Below, one piece after another: positions 54,972 through 63,845 of a stretch of 64,000 nucleotides of DNA. The DNA comes from Izhakiella australiensis (GTDB lineage Bacteria > Pseudomonadota > Gammaproteobacteria > Enterobacterales > Enterobacteriaceae): NCBI RefSeq assembly GCF_002006995.1, contig NZ_MRUL01000001.1:124001-188000 (forward strand). Reading direction: 5' to 3'. Every line of letters starts with the position of its first letter. Position 1 is the first letter of the stretch. The notes under the pieces were generated by a model, which searched no databases, was not told where the DNA came from, and saw nothing but the letters and a program-made list of their open reading frames with translations. The position numbers and the translations under genes are program-made.

Positions 54972-55489
54972 AAGCGCTTTATCTGACGGCGCTGGCTGGC
55001 GTCCGCCGGCTGCTGCTTCCGCTGTTGCTGTGCTGCGGCCTGGCGGCCTGCGATGATCACGTCAATATCTCGGTGCCCGTCGACGTGACGCAGGCGGGTC
55101 AAAGCGTCAGCGTTGATTTTGATGTCATCGCCAGCGGCGGCTACCAGTTCTGTCTGCTGTTTTATACCGGTGAAGAGCTGGAAGAAATGAACCGGCGCTT
55201 TGAATTATACGGGAGGATTTATAAACCGGGCGTTGCCACGCCGGTGGCGCTGCGGCTGATAAAAGACGGGCGGATATTTATGGACAAGCAATTTAACGCA
55301 GTGGGCAGCCAGGGAACGATGTCGGCGCACTATAACGGCGTAAATATAAACTCAGCAATACGCAATATTATTTCGCCGTGGCTGCCTGCGGGGCACTATT
55401 CGGCGCGCCTGACGGTTCTGGAAGCCCGGCCGCAGTTTGCCGGCATTGAGACATATTTTCACGTCAGTAATTACGACCCGAAAATCTGA
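54968..55489 (+). CDS. DUF5625-like inner-membrane lipoprotein
   Basis: A 173-residue lipoprotein. The signal peptide has two Arg (VRRLLLPLLLCCGLAAC) and a lipobox with Cys28, followed by Asp29, the residue that keeps enterobacterial lipoproteins in the inner membrane. The mature part opens with VNISVPVDVTQAGQSVSVDF and includes YKPGVATPVALRLIKDGR and WLPAGHYSARLTVLEARP, a beta-sandwich pattern of the DUF5625 family (from memory). GAGGAGG stands seven bases before the ATG. It lies between the exporter and the cargo genes, 29 bases before the latter. It may protect the cell from the cargo; this is inference. Confidence 0.75.
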   Translation: MKALYLTALAGVRRLLLPLLLCCGLAACDDHVNISVPVDVTQAGQSVSVDFDVIASGGYQFCLLFYTGEELEEMNRRFELYGRIYKPGVATPVALRLIKDGRIFMDKQFNAVGSQGTMSAHYNGVNINSAIRNIISPWLPAGHYSARLTVLEARPQFAGIETYFHVSNYDPKI

Positions 55490-55546
55490 CAAAGGGTAGG
55501 TACTAAGGAGAAACAAGGATGAAAAGGAATTACAGCGTTACCTATA
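55476..55546 (+). repeat. 71-bp direct repeat, copy 2
   Basis: Copy 2 spans the last 14 bases of the lipoprotein gene, the gap and the first 28 bases of the cargo gene. It matches copy 1 in 63 of 71 bases, with identical ACTAAGGAGAAACAAGG. Confidence 0.9.
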
Positions 55547-58500
55547 AAGTCGCTTCAATGGGAAGCAGATATATTTATCAGGAAGATAAAGCAAAGCATA
55601 AAGCCGGCGATGAGCATGCCTCCAGCGGCGGCCATATGTGGTATGTTCTCAGCGATGGGCATCAGCAGCAAAGCTACGGCTTTGAGTCCAGATACGGCGA
55701 AATGCGCGGCGATGGTAATGTCACCACCTTTGATGATGCAGCCTATCAGCAGACCGCCGCTGAATTCACCATCAGGCTGACCGAGGAGCAGTACAACAGG
55801 CTAAGCAAATTCTCTGAACACCCGGAAATAGCCGGCTTCGATGCCACACGCTATCGTCTGCTGACCAATAGCTGCGTGGACTTTGCGTTTAAATCGCTGG
55901 AGGTCATTGGCTACAATCGCAGTGATTATCAGGGGCGACTGGTGCCGGCCAGTAATATCCAGCTGTTACACAATATGCTCAAATATCAGGGCGCGCAGAT
56001 TATTCGCGATAATCTGACGCGTCACGGTGAATATTATGAAGAGGATGGGCTGCCCGCCTGTCTGTGGCTCTCCCCTGAGGAGCGTCTTTCACCGCCGAAT
56101 GATAAAAGCAGCCTGATTCATATTGATATCGACCCTTCGCCGCAGCCGCAACGTCATATTCAGGATGAAGACCAGGCCCGGCAGGATGTCGCCAATGGCT
56201 ATATCCAGAACTCAGCCACCCACAAAATAGTGGCCTCCGGCGATATCCTCAATAAAACCGATTTCGTGGCCAGTCAGATGGCAAGCCTTGCCACCGGTGG
56301 CGTGCGTCCGGGGGAAATGCAGCTTGATCCCAACGTGAAGCCCGCCAGCTACCTGGCGGATTACTATCTGACGCCGGATGCTGTGAATCACGATTACAGC
56401 CTCCACAATCCTGATTTCAGCCTGCAAAACGCGGCCACCCTCAACGGTCTGTCAGCGATGAGCACCTTTAATACCTATGTCGATCCGCTGCTGCTGGATC
56501 TGGACGGTGAGGGGGTGCATATGACGGATATCCGTAACGGCGTACTGTTTGACACCGACCACAGCGGCACCCTGAAGCGCAGCGGCTGGGCGGATCGCCG
56601 GACTGGCATGCTGGTGATTGATGACGGCAGCGGGCAGGTAAAAGACATCAGCCGGATGTTTTCTGAATACTACGGCGGTAAGGCCGGCGTCAATGGCATG
56701 GCTGGCGAGGCAAAATACCGCAATGTTTTCGCGGCGCTGGCCAGCGAAGATGCTAACCGGGACGGGGTTATCGATCGCGATGACCCGATCTGGAACAAGC
56801 TGCGGGTATGGGTCGACAGTTCCCATGACGGGCAGGTTAACGCCGGAGAACTGAAAACCCTTGCTGGCCTGGGGATCGACCAGATTAGCCTGCACTTCAG
56901 TGACACCGACGACATACGCGAGGGTAATCGGGTAGTGGCCAGCGGCACTTTCACCATCAACGGGAAAACCCAGCAGGCGCTGGCGGTGGAGTTTCTTGGC
57001 GACCCGGTGAGTAACCTGCTGAACGCAGAGGGCAAAGGGACGCGGGTGGTTTCAACCATAGATGGCACCACCACCACCGCCTACGCCAGCCAGAGCGATA
57101 GCGGAGAAACGCTGAACGCAGGCATTCTGGGCGTCAACAATCTGTATGGCGGCAGCGGCGATGATACCTTAATCGCCGCTGACAGCGGCAGCTGGCTGGT
57201 TGGCGGGGCGGGAAGCAACACCTATATTGGCGGCAGCGGCGATGACGTTTTTGTTATCAGCGCTTCTGATGATGCCGGTAATATTCACGGTAACGGCGGG
57301 CACGATACGGCAATCATCGTCGGTAATCGTGGCGTTGAGCTGAACATGGCCGCTGCCGGTTTGACCCTTGCTGAAGGGGGAAGCGGTGATGATATTATTC
57401 GCAGTGGCGGCCAGAAGGGGGTCTTTATTAAAGGCGGTGCCGGTAATTCCTTATTGGTTGGCGGCATGGGTAACGACGTATTGGTCGGCGGCAGCGGTCA
57501 CAACACCATTGTCGGCGGCAGCGGTAACGCGGTCATCTACGCCGGACCACAAGGCGATACCATTTATGCTTCAGAACGCGGCAGCGTGATACACGCCGGC
57601 GGTGGCGACGACAAGATCTTTGGCGGCTATGGCGATGATGTTATTGAAGTTGGACATGGCAACGCAATCATTGACGGTGATGGCGGCATTAATCTGGTCA
57701 CCCTGCACGGCAATCACGGTGAATACTCCATTACCCGGACTGACAGTGGATACCAGATAGCGGATAAGATCGCCGGGCGAGACGGCACCGTTACGCTGAA
57801 AAATATTCAGAAGCTGAATTTCGCCGATATCTCGGCGGTTGACCTGCAAACCTCCGCCGCGATGCCGGTATCAGACGTGCTGACCAGGGATAAATCGGGG
57901 AACGCTTTCGACCGCAACCGGAGTCATCTGATCGCCGCTGAGAGCCTGCTGGCTAACGATCAGCGTCTGAATAGTCAGGGCGATTTGCATATCGCTGGCG
58001 TTGGCGATGCTACCGGCGGAGAGGTGAGCCTTACGGCTCAGGGCGATGTCTTGTTCACGCCGGATGCACAATATACCGGTCTGTTGAGCTTTAAATACGG
58101 TGTGGCAGACGCCGTCGGAAATATTTCAGCGTCGGTGATGGACCTGAACAGCGGGCAGACCGCGCCAATGCGTGCAGGCGTCACGCTGTTAACCCCCGAA
58201 GTGCCTCTTGACCCGCTGGCGGCGAATCAATGGTATTTAAGCGATGCTAACATCCTGCCGGTATGGAAAGACTTTACCGGTAAAGGCGTGCGAATCGGCC
58301 AGTTCGAGCCGGGCGGCCAGTTTGCCACCGCCCCTGAAATCTTCGATATTGCCCATCCCGATCTGGCTGCCAGTGTTGATAAAACCTGGTTGCAGGCCGA
58401 ACGGGAAAACGGCACTTTGCCGGAGCTGGTCTCCAACCACGCCACGATGGTCGCCGGCGTTATGGTAGCAGCGAAAAATAACAGCGGCAGCGTCGGTGTG

Positions 58501-61500
58501 GCCTATGATGCCTCGCTGGGGGGCTATTACCTTGCCAATGATGGCGCTGATCTTGCCGGGCTGGGGCATATGGTAAATTTCGACATTGCCAATAACAGCT
58601 GGGGATTTACCGAGGATTTTGCGCTTAGTAACTTTCCTGACGGCAGCGTGGATACTGCCGCTTCGCTCGGTCTGAATGCGCAGTATGCGGCGGCTAACGG
58701 TCGCGGTGGATTAGGAACCGTGATCGTCGCTGCTGGTGGGAACGCGCGGGCAACCGGTGGCAACGCGCAAGGCTCGCTGACCAGCAACAACCGTTTTTCT
58801 GTGCAGGTGGGCGCCATTAACGCCCGGGGCGATTTATCGACGTTACAAATAGGTTCGGCGCCGTTTTCTAATCCCGGGGCCAGCCTGCTGGTCTCCGCGC
58901 CGGGTAGCAATGTCGTCTCAACCAGCCATATGCTGGAAACCGACCGTGGGTCGACCTTTGGCAATGATTATTCCACTATGCAGGGGACCAGTTTTGCCGC
59001 ACCCATCGTTTCCGGCATTGTCGCGCTGATGCTGGAAGCTAATCCCAATCTGGGGTATCGCGACGTGCAGCAGATTCTGGCGCTTTCGGCGCACAAGATT
59101 AACGATCCCGGCACGGGCTGGCAGGATAACGGCGGCCGCAACTGGAATGGCGGCGGAATGCATACCAGCAATGATTATGGCTTTGGTGAAGTCGACGCCC
59201 GCGCCGCCGTTCGGCTGTCTGAGGCCTGGATGACGCAAAGCACGGCCGATAATGAATACGTCTACAGCGCTTCCGGCGGTCTGTCGGGCAAAAAACTGAC
59301 GGCGGGCGAAACGCTATCTTCTTCTGTGTTGATGAACGCCGGGCTGAACGTTGAGCATCTTGAAATTGATTTTGATGCCGACGTTGGCTGCCTGGGCGAT
59401 CTAACCCTTAAACTAATTTCTCCGCAGGGTACGGAGAGTTTATTACTGAACCGGCAGGGTAAAATTCCTGATGGATCGCCGGGAGCGGATGCCAGCGACA
59501 TGGGCAGCAGCCGTTCAGGAAGCTTTAAATATAGCTTTATGTCAACACACGATTTTGGTGAAAGTTCCGCAGGTAACTGGACGCTGGAACTGAGCGATGC
59601 GGCATCGGGCCAGCCGGTGACTTTAAATGGCTGGGCGTTGCGTTTGTATGGCAGTAAAAGTTCGCCGGATGATACTTACTTTTATACCGATGAATACATT
59701 GAGGCGGTGGTAGCACAGGCCGGACGTATGGAACTGGATGATGCGGTCAATGGCACGGCGGGCGGGCGAAACACCCTGAATGCCGCTGCGGTGTCGCATG
59801 CAACTTCGGTCAATTTACTGAGTGGCGAAGCAACGATTGGCGGCGCGGCGTTAACCATTAAGCACCCGGGCGATATTCAAAATATTATCACCGGAGACGG
59901 CGATGATACCCTTATCGCCGGCAGCGAGGATGCATTACTGGACGGCGGCCGGGGCAGCAACAGGCTGACAGGCGGGACGGGGAAAGACTTTTTTATCGTC
60001 CATCGGCGTGAAGCCGGCAGCGATGTAATCAGCAACTTTGAGGCCGCTCGTGGGGAAGTTATCGATCTGATTGGTTTTGCCGGAAAAAACTTTGACGATC
60101 TTCTGCTGACTCAGCAAGGTCATGATGTAAATGTTGGGTTAGGCAACGGACAAAGCATCACCCTGAAAAACCAGCATGCTGACGGTCTCAGCGCCGATAA
60201 TTTCCTATTTCAGCAATCGCTGACCGCGCCGATAAGCTATACCAGCAGCGACGCAGAAGCGTTGCGTCCACAGGAAGGATTGGGAACGGTTATTCTTAAC
60301 GGCGGTGGCAAAGGCGTCATGCTCAGCAGTAACGCGCAGGGACAGCTGACATTCGATTTGAATGGCACCGTCTATCGCCACGATCGGGCACCTTCCGATA
60401 TTTTTGTGGTGTCGGCCCAGCCCGGCACCAGCAATTATAAAAATGCGCTGCGAGGTTTCCGCCACGGGGTTGATAAGATCGACTTGCGTCAGACGGGGAT
60501 CACCGATTTTAACCAGTTAAAAATTGAGCAAACCAATCGTGGAACTATCAACGGGCTGTCACAGATTCATGGCTTGGATGTCATACTGAAAAACACCGAC
60601 GGTGACGGACCAGAAGTGAATTTGCTTTATCTGGATACGCTGGAAATATCGCAAATAGCAGCAACAGATTTTCTCTTTGCGCAACCTTCTCCGGATAAGG
60701 TTGCACCCGTTCCGTCGGTAAGTATGCAGGATGACATTAATCCATCCGTTGAACCCGCCGGATGGGAGCCTCAGCCGGTTAACGTCGATCCTTTCGAACG
60801 TCACCCTCTGCCTGATATTGACAGTGATATTTTTGACATCGAACCAGTCAAATTTGACCCCATCAAAGTTGAACCGGTCAGGATTCCACATATTGATTTT
60901 TCACATCCTATCCCCGAGTGGCGACCGTTAACACCAGATACATCGGAGAAAAAACCAGGCGAAACCATACCGACCCAGCGTGATGATGCCGGAGCGCTGA
61001 CACTGGATCGTTCATTTGCCAGTACCGATCTCGGTGAAGGGGACAATACTGTTATTGTTTCTGCATTTAGCAATAAAGTAGTGGCGGGCAATGGGAATAA
61101 CAATATCACCGTCACGGGTAGCTTTTCCGATATTACACTGGGGAATGGAAATAATCAGCTTGATGGTGATTTTAATAAACTGACGGTAGGGGATGGAGAT
61201 AATTTAGTTCATAATACTGGCTATTCCAGAGAAATTGTTTTTGGAAATGGTGATAATAATATTACCGATAGTCAGTCATCAAAGATAACTGTTGGCGATG
61301 GTAATAATGTCATACACTCTGAAGGCTCTTCGACCACAATAACGGGTGGTGATGGTAACAACGCTATCACCGCCAGTGGTACATTTGCGAAAATAAATTC
61401 AGGACATGGCGATAACATTATTAGAAGTTCCGGATCGATGGCAAAAATATGTTTGGGAAATGGTGATAATGATATTATCGACAGCGGAACTATGTCGGAG

Positions 61501-61959
61501 GTCACTACCGGGAATGGTAACAATATCATCACCAGCAGCGGAGACATGTCCACAGTGAGCGTCGGCGATGGTGATAATGATATTACCATCAGCGGCAGCA
61601 TGTCGGATTTGATGGTTGGTCATGGTGTTAACGATGTCGAGTTCAATGGCGATATGGGAACACTGTATTTCGGTTCAGATATCCGTCCCGATAGCCTGTG
61701 GTTCCAACAGCAAGGACCAGATCTGCAAATTTCTGTGACTGGCAGCGGGCAGCAGGTCAATCTGCATAACTGGTATGCCAGTGAACATGAACGACCCAGT
61801 CGAATCGTTTCCGGGGATAACAACACGTTATTTGACAGTGATGTCGAAAGGCTTGTGCAGGCTATGGCTTCCTTTGCTGCACCAGCCTCTGCTCATAGTA
61901 CGTTTTTTGATGCTGCGCGACAAAATCCTGAACCGGTACTAGCTGCTAACTGGCATTAA
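55519..61959 (+). CDS. Giant RTX subtilase with N-terminal papain-like domain, type I secretion cargo
   Basis: A 2146-residue protein without a signal peptide. In order: permuted-papain/NlpC-like domain (about 1-150; His39 in GGHMWYVLSDG, Cys119 in NSCVDFAF); calcium block with EF-hand-like loops (about 320-500; DANRDGVIDRDD, DSSHDGQVNAGE); RTX repeats (about 540-725); cadherin-like domain (about 795-880); subtilisin-like S8 domain (about 905-1235) with Glu930 where Asp is usual, His974, Asn1075 and Ser1158; P-domain (about 1260-1380); second RTX block (about 1455-1500); acidic proline-rich linker (about 1720-1830); half-RTX array (about 1845-2050); and a C-terminal domain with DSLWFQQQGPDLQISV and VERLVQAMASF, common to type I substrates. 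AAGGAG precedes the ATG. Proteolysis and amidase activity are both inferred. Confidence 0.88.
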   Translation: MKRNYSVTYKVASMGSRYIYQEDKAKHKAGDEHASSGGHMWYVLSDGHQQQSYGFESRYGEMRGDGNVTTFDDAAYQQTAAEFTIRLTEEQYNRLSKFSEHPEIAGFDATRYRLLTNSCVDFAFKSLEVIGYNRSDYQGRLVPASNIQLLHNMLKYQGAQIIRDNLTRHGEYYEEDGLPACLWLSPEERLSPPNDKSSLIHIDIDPSPQPQRHIQDEDQARQDVANGYIQNSATHKIVASGDILNKTDFVASQMASLATGGVRPGEMQLDPNVKPASYLADYYLTPDAVNHDYSLHNPDFSLQNAATLNGLSAMSTFNTYVDPLLLDLDGEGVHMTDIRNGVLFDTDHSGTLKRSGWADRRTGMLVIDDGSGQVKDISRMFSEYYGGKAGVNGMAGEAKYRNVFAALASEDANRDGVIDRDDPIWNKLRVWVDSSHDGQVNAGELKTLAGLGIDQISLHFSDTDDIREGNRVVASGTFTINGKTQQALAVEFLGDPVSNLLNAEGKGTRVVSTIDGTTTTAYASQSDSGETLNAGILGVNNLYGGSGDDTLIAADSGSWLVGGAGSNTYIGGSGDDVFVISASDDAGNIHGNGGHDTAIIVGNRGVELNMAAAGLTLAEGGSGDDIIRSGGQKGVFIKGGAGNSLLVGGMGNDVLVGGSGHNTIVGGSGNAVIYAGPQGDTIYASERGSVIHAGGGDDKIFGGYGDDVIEVGHGNAIIDGDGGINLVTLHGNHGEYSITRTDSGYQIADKIAGRDGTVTLKNIQKLNFADISAVDLQTSAAMPVSDVLTRDKSGNAFDRNRSHLIAAESLLANDQRLNSQGDLHIAGVGDATGGEVSLTAQGDVLFTPDAQYTGLLSFKYGVADAVGNISASVMDLNSGQTAPMRAGVTLLTPEVPLDPLAANQWYLSDANILPVWKDFTGKGVRIGQFEPGGQFATAPEIFDIAHPDLAASVDKTWLQAERENGTLPELVSNHATMVAGVMVAAKNNSGSVGVAYDASLGGYYLANDGADLAGLGHMVNFDIANNSWGFTEDFALSNFPDGSVDTAASLGLNAQYAAANGRGGLGTVIVAAGGNARATGGNAQGSLTSNNRFSVQVGAINARGDLSTLQIGSAPFSNPGASLLVSAPGSNVVSTSHMLETDRGSTFGNDYSTMQGTSFAAPIVSGIVALMLEANPNLGYRDVQQILALSAHKINDPGTGWQDNGGRNWNGGGMHTSNDYGFGEVDARAAVRLSEAWMTQSTADNEYVYSASGGLSGKKLTAGETLSSSVLMNAGLNVEHLEIDFDADVGCLGDLTLKLISPQGTESLLLNRQGKIPDGSPGADASDMGSSRSGSFKYSFMSTHDFGESSAGNWTLELSDAASGQPVTLNGWALRLYGSKSSPDDTYFYTDEYIEAVVAQAGRMELDDAVNGTAGGRNTLNAAAVSHATSVNLLSGEATIGGAALTIKHPGDIQNIITGDGDDTLIAGSEDALLDGGRGSNRLTGGTGKDFFIVHRREAGSDVISNFEAARGEVIDLIGFAGKNFDDLLLTQQGHDVNVGLGNGQSITLKNQHADGLSADNFLFQQSLTAPISYTSSDAEALRPQEGLGTVILNGGGKGVMLSSNAQGQLTFDLNGTVYRHDRAPSDIFVVSAQPGTSNYKNALRGFRHGVDKIDLRQTGITDFNQLKIEQTNRGTINGLSQIHGLDVILKNTDGDGPEVNLLYLDTLEISQIAATDFLFAQPSPDKVAPVPSVSMQDDINPSVEPAGWEPQPVNVDPFERHPLPDIDSDIFDIEPVKFDPIKVEPVRIPHIDFSHPIPEWRPLTPDTSEKKPGETIPTQRDDAGALTLDRSFASTDLGEGDNTVIVSAFSNKVVAGNGNNNITVTGSFSDITLGNGNNQLDGDFNKLTVGDGDNLVHNTGYSREIVFGNGDNNITDSQSSKITVGDGNNVIHSEGSSTTITGGDGNNAITASGTFAKINSGHGDNIIRSSGSMAKICLGNGDNDIIDSGTMSEVTTGNGNNIITSSGDMSTVSVGDGDNDITISGSMSDLMVGHGVNDVEFNGDMGTLYFGSDIRPDSLWFQQQGPDLQISVTGSGQQVNLHNWYASEHERPSRIVSGDNNTLFDSDVERLVQAMASFAAPASAHSTFFDAARQNPEPVLAANWH
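61051..61653 (+). repeat. Array of about eleven 18-residue half-RTX repeats
   Basis: Within residues about 1845-2045 a unit of 16-18 residues recurs: a GNGNN or GDGDN turn followed by I-x-x-S/T-G-x-M/F-S/A-x-(I/V). Only one of the two nine-residue halves of a normal RTX turn has the calcium-type glycine loop; the other is replaced by a Ser-Gly stretch. The DNA repeats GGNAATGGTGATAAT-like words, but codon use varies, so it is an old array. Confidence 0.8.
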
Positions 61960-61969
61960 CTGACGGAGG

Positions 61970-61997
61970 CCCGTGATGGAACATCACGGGTTTTATT
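61970..61997 (+). terminator. Intrinsic terminator after the cargo gene
   Basis: CCCGTGAT, loop GGAAC, ATCACGGG then TTTTATT: a perfect 8-bp stem with U-tract, 11 bases after the stop. It ends the type I secretion operon. Confidence 0.88.
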
Positions 61998-62080
61998 CAT
62001 CAGCCCCAGCGTATATTTTGTATTGTGTTAAATGACTATATAAGCAGCCCGACAGGTTTTATTACGCCGGCATTGCAGCG

Positions 62081-63175
62081 TCACGCCTGGTGCTTCTGGA
62101 ATTTAACCCATGCTTTGCTACCGCTTTGCGTCTGACGATTTTCCAGAATAAATTGCGCTCTGTGCAGCTGCGCGATGCGGGTGACGATACTTAGACCCAG
62201 ACCAATGCCGCCGTAACGGCTATCCATGCGGGTAAAAGCGTTGCTGAGTTCGCCGCTTTTACTTTCATCAATGCCCGGCCCCTGATCTTCAACGATCAGC
62301 ACCGGCTCGCTTAATGCTTCGCCTCTGATGGTGATTACCGATCCTGTGGGGCTGTAGCGGTGGGCATTTTCAACCAGGTTACGCAGTAGCACCCTAAGAA
62401 GGGTTGCGTCGCCACGCACGTTCAATCCGGCATTTGTGATTATATCGAGCCGCTGCTGGCGCGAAGCGAGCATCGAACGCATGTCTTGCGCCATCGGTAA
62501 AATGACATCTTGTTTTAATTCCACCTCCTGGTAGTTACCTGAAGCGAACGAGTGGCCGACGCGGGCAAGCTGCAGCAGCTGCAGCAGCTGCGACACGCTG
62601 CTGGTCATCTGATCGAGTCTGTGTATCAGCGGGCGCACCGTAACATGCTGCTTTTTTTCCAGCAGCTCAAGGTGCAGCCTCAGTCCGGCCAGCGGCGTGC
62701 GCAACTCATGGGCAACGTCGGCGGTAAACAGTCGCTCCCGCTCAAGGCTGGTTGTCAGACGCGCGATAAGGCGGTTAATCGCCTGAGCGACAGCATCGAT
62801 TTCAATCACCGACTTTTGGTATTTGATTAACGTGAGGTCGTTTTCACTACGACTTTCTAGCTGTGATTGTAGCGCGGACAGCGGGCGGATAATCCATGTT
62901 ACCGCCTGATAACAAAGCGCCAGCGTCATCACAATCATCATTACGCTGGGCATCGCCAGACTGAAAACCGCTTCTCTGATCTCTTTATCGATATGCTGTT
63001 GTTTGTCGACATTATTCAGAGCGGCTTCGACCATAAAGCCAACTTGCTCTTTGCTTTCGTGCCATAACCAGCAGACGCTGATAATCTGGCAAAATAAAAT
63101 AATAAATCCGATGACCACCATAAGTCTGAAACGCAGCGTATTGTATCGTTGCATAACAAAATTATTTGCTGGCAT
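62081..63175 (-). CDS. pmrB: Sensor histidine kinase PmrB/BasS
   Basis: A 364-residue inner-membrane kinase. The N-terminal helix contains [21 protein letters not shown], nearly identical to BasS, and a second helix at about 75-92. The periplasmic segment carries EIRE at 65-68, the ExxE type of motif that senses Fe3+ or Al3+. HAMP and dimerisation follow with the phosphoacceptor His156 in [15 protein letters not shown]. The ATPase domain has [18 protein letters not shown] and [16 protein letters not shown] seven bases before the ATG supports the start, which overlaps pmrA by 14 bases. It activates PmrA, which controls lipid A modification. An inserted LLQ (about residues 197-202) is unusual. 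Confidence 0.95.
   Translation of the reverse strand: MPANNFVMQRYNTLRFRLMVVIGFIILFCQIISVCWLWHESKEQVGFMVEAALNNVDKQQHIDKEIREAVFSLAMPSVMMIVMTLALCYQAVTWIIRPLSALQSQLESRSENDLTLIKYQKSVIEIDAVAQAINRLIARLTTSLERERLFTADVAHELRTPLAGLRLHLELLEKKQHVTVRPLIHRLDQMTSSVSQLLQLLQLARVGHSFASGNYQEVELKQDVILPMAQDMRSMLASRQQRLDIITNAGLNVRGDATLLRVLLRNLVENAHRYSPTGSVITIRGEALSEPVLIVEDQGPGIDESKSGELSNAFTRMDSRYGGIGLGLSIVTRIAQLHRAQFILENRQTQSGSKAWVKFQKHQA
62570..62587 (-). repeat. pmrB: 9-bp tandem duplication inside pmrB
   Basis: CTGCAGCAG occurs twice in a row, directly followed by CTGCG. It adds three residues, giving LLQLLQLAR where E. coli BasS has LLQLAR (from memory). The place is the second helix of the dimerisation and phosphoacceptor domain. 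Confidence 0.75.
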
Positions 63176-63845
63176 TGCCTTGCTCCTCTGGCTTAATCAG
63201 CGCATAGCCAAAGCCGCGAATGGTTTTAATGGCTGAACGGCCCACTTTGTCACGCAGATTATGAATATGCACTTCCAGCGCATTGATTGAAGGCTCGCTT
63301 GCCCAGTTATAGATATCGTTAAATAAAATTTCCCGATGTACTGCCTGTCCGGCTTTGAGCATCAGACGTACCAGAATAGCGTACTCTTTCGGCGTTAACT
63401 CCAGCCGCTTTCCCGCATGATTGACCTGTTTCGCAGCGATGTTTAGCGCTAATTCCCCCACCTCAACCCAATCTTCGCCCTGGTTTTCACTACGGCGAAT
63501 AAGCGCACGGATGCGGGCCATCAGCTCATCAAGGGCAAACGGTTTAACCAGATAATCATCAGCCCCTGAGTCCAGACCGATAATGCGGTCGGCCACGGTA
63601 TCGCGGGCCGTTAAAATTAATACCGGTAGCCTGTTTTTCTGCCGCCGCAGGCGCAGCAAAAAGCGCAGCCCGTCCTCATCCGGCAGTCCCAGATCGAGTA
63701 TGATCAGGCTGTAATGACCGCCAGCCAGGCAGGCTTCTGCGTAGCGCACCGTCGAAACGCCATCGCAAATATAGCCTTCACTTTCCAGCGCAGTAACCAG
63801 ACCCTGTAGCAGCAGCTGATCATCTTCAACCACCAGTATTTTCAT
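63162..63845 (-). CDS. pmrA: Response regulator PmrA/BasR
   Basis: A 227-residue OmpR-family regulator very close to E. coli BasR. Receiver domain 1-115 with phosphorylated Asp51 in [13 protein letters not shown], Thr in LILTARDT and Lys in YLVKPFA. The C-terminal winged helix has [17 protein letters not shown] and [12 protein letters not shown]. The ATG at 63845 is chosen by GGAG nine bases upstream; a GTG three codons earlier is less likely. It is transcribed with pmrB and controls eptA- and arn-type genes for polymyxin resistance. No eptA gene is visible beside it. Confidence 0.96.
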   Translation of the reverse strand: MKILVVEDDQLLLQGLVTALESEGYICDGVSTVRYAEACLAGGHYSLIILDLGLPDEDGLRFLLRLRRQKNRLPVLILTARDTVADRIIGLDSGADDYLVKPFALDELMARIRALIRRSENQGEDWVEVGELALNIAAKQVNHAGKRLELTPKEYAILVRLMLKAGQAVHREILFNDIYNWASEPSINALEVHIHNLRDKVGRSAIKTIRGFGYALIKPEEQGNASK

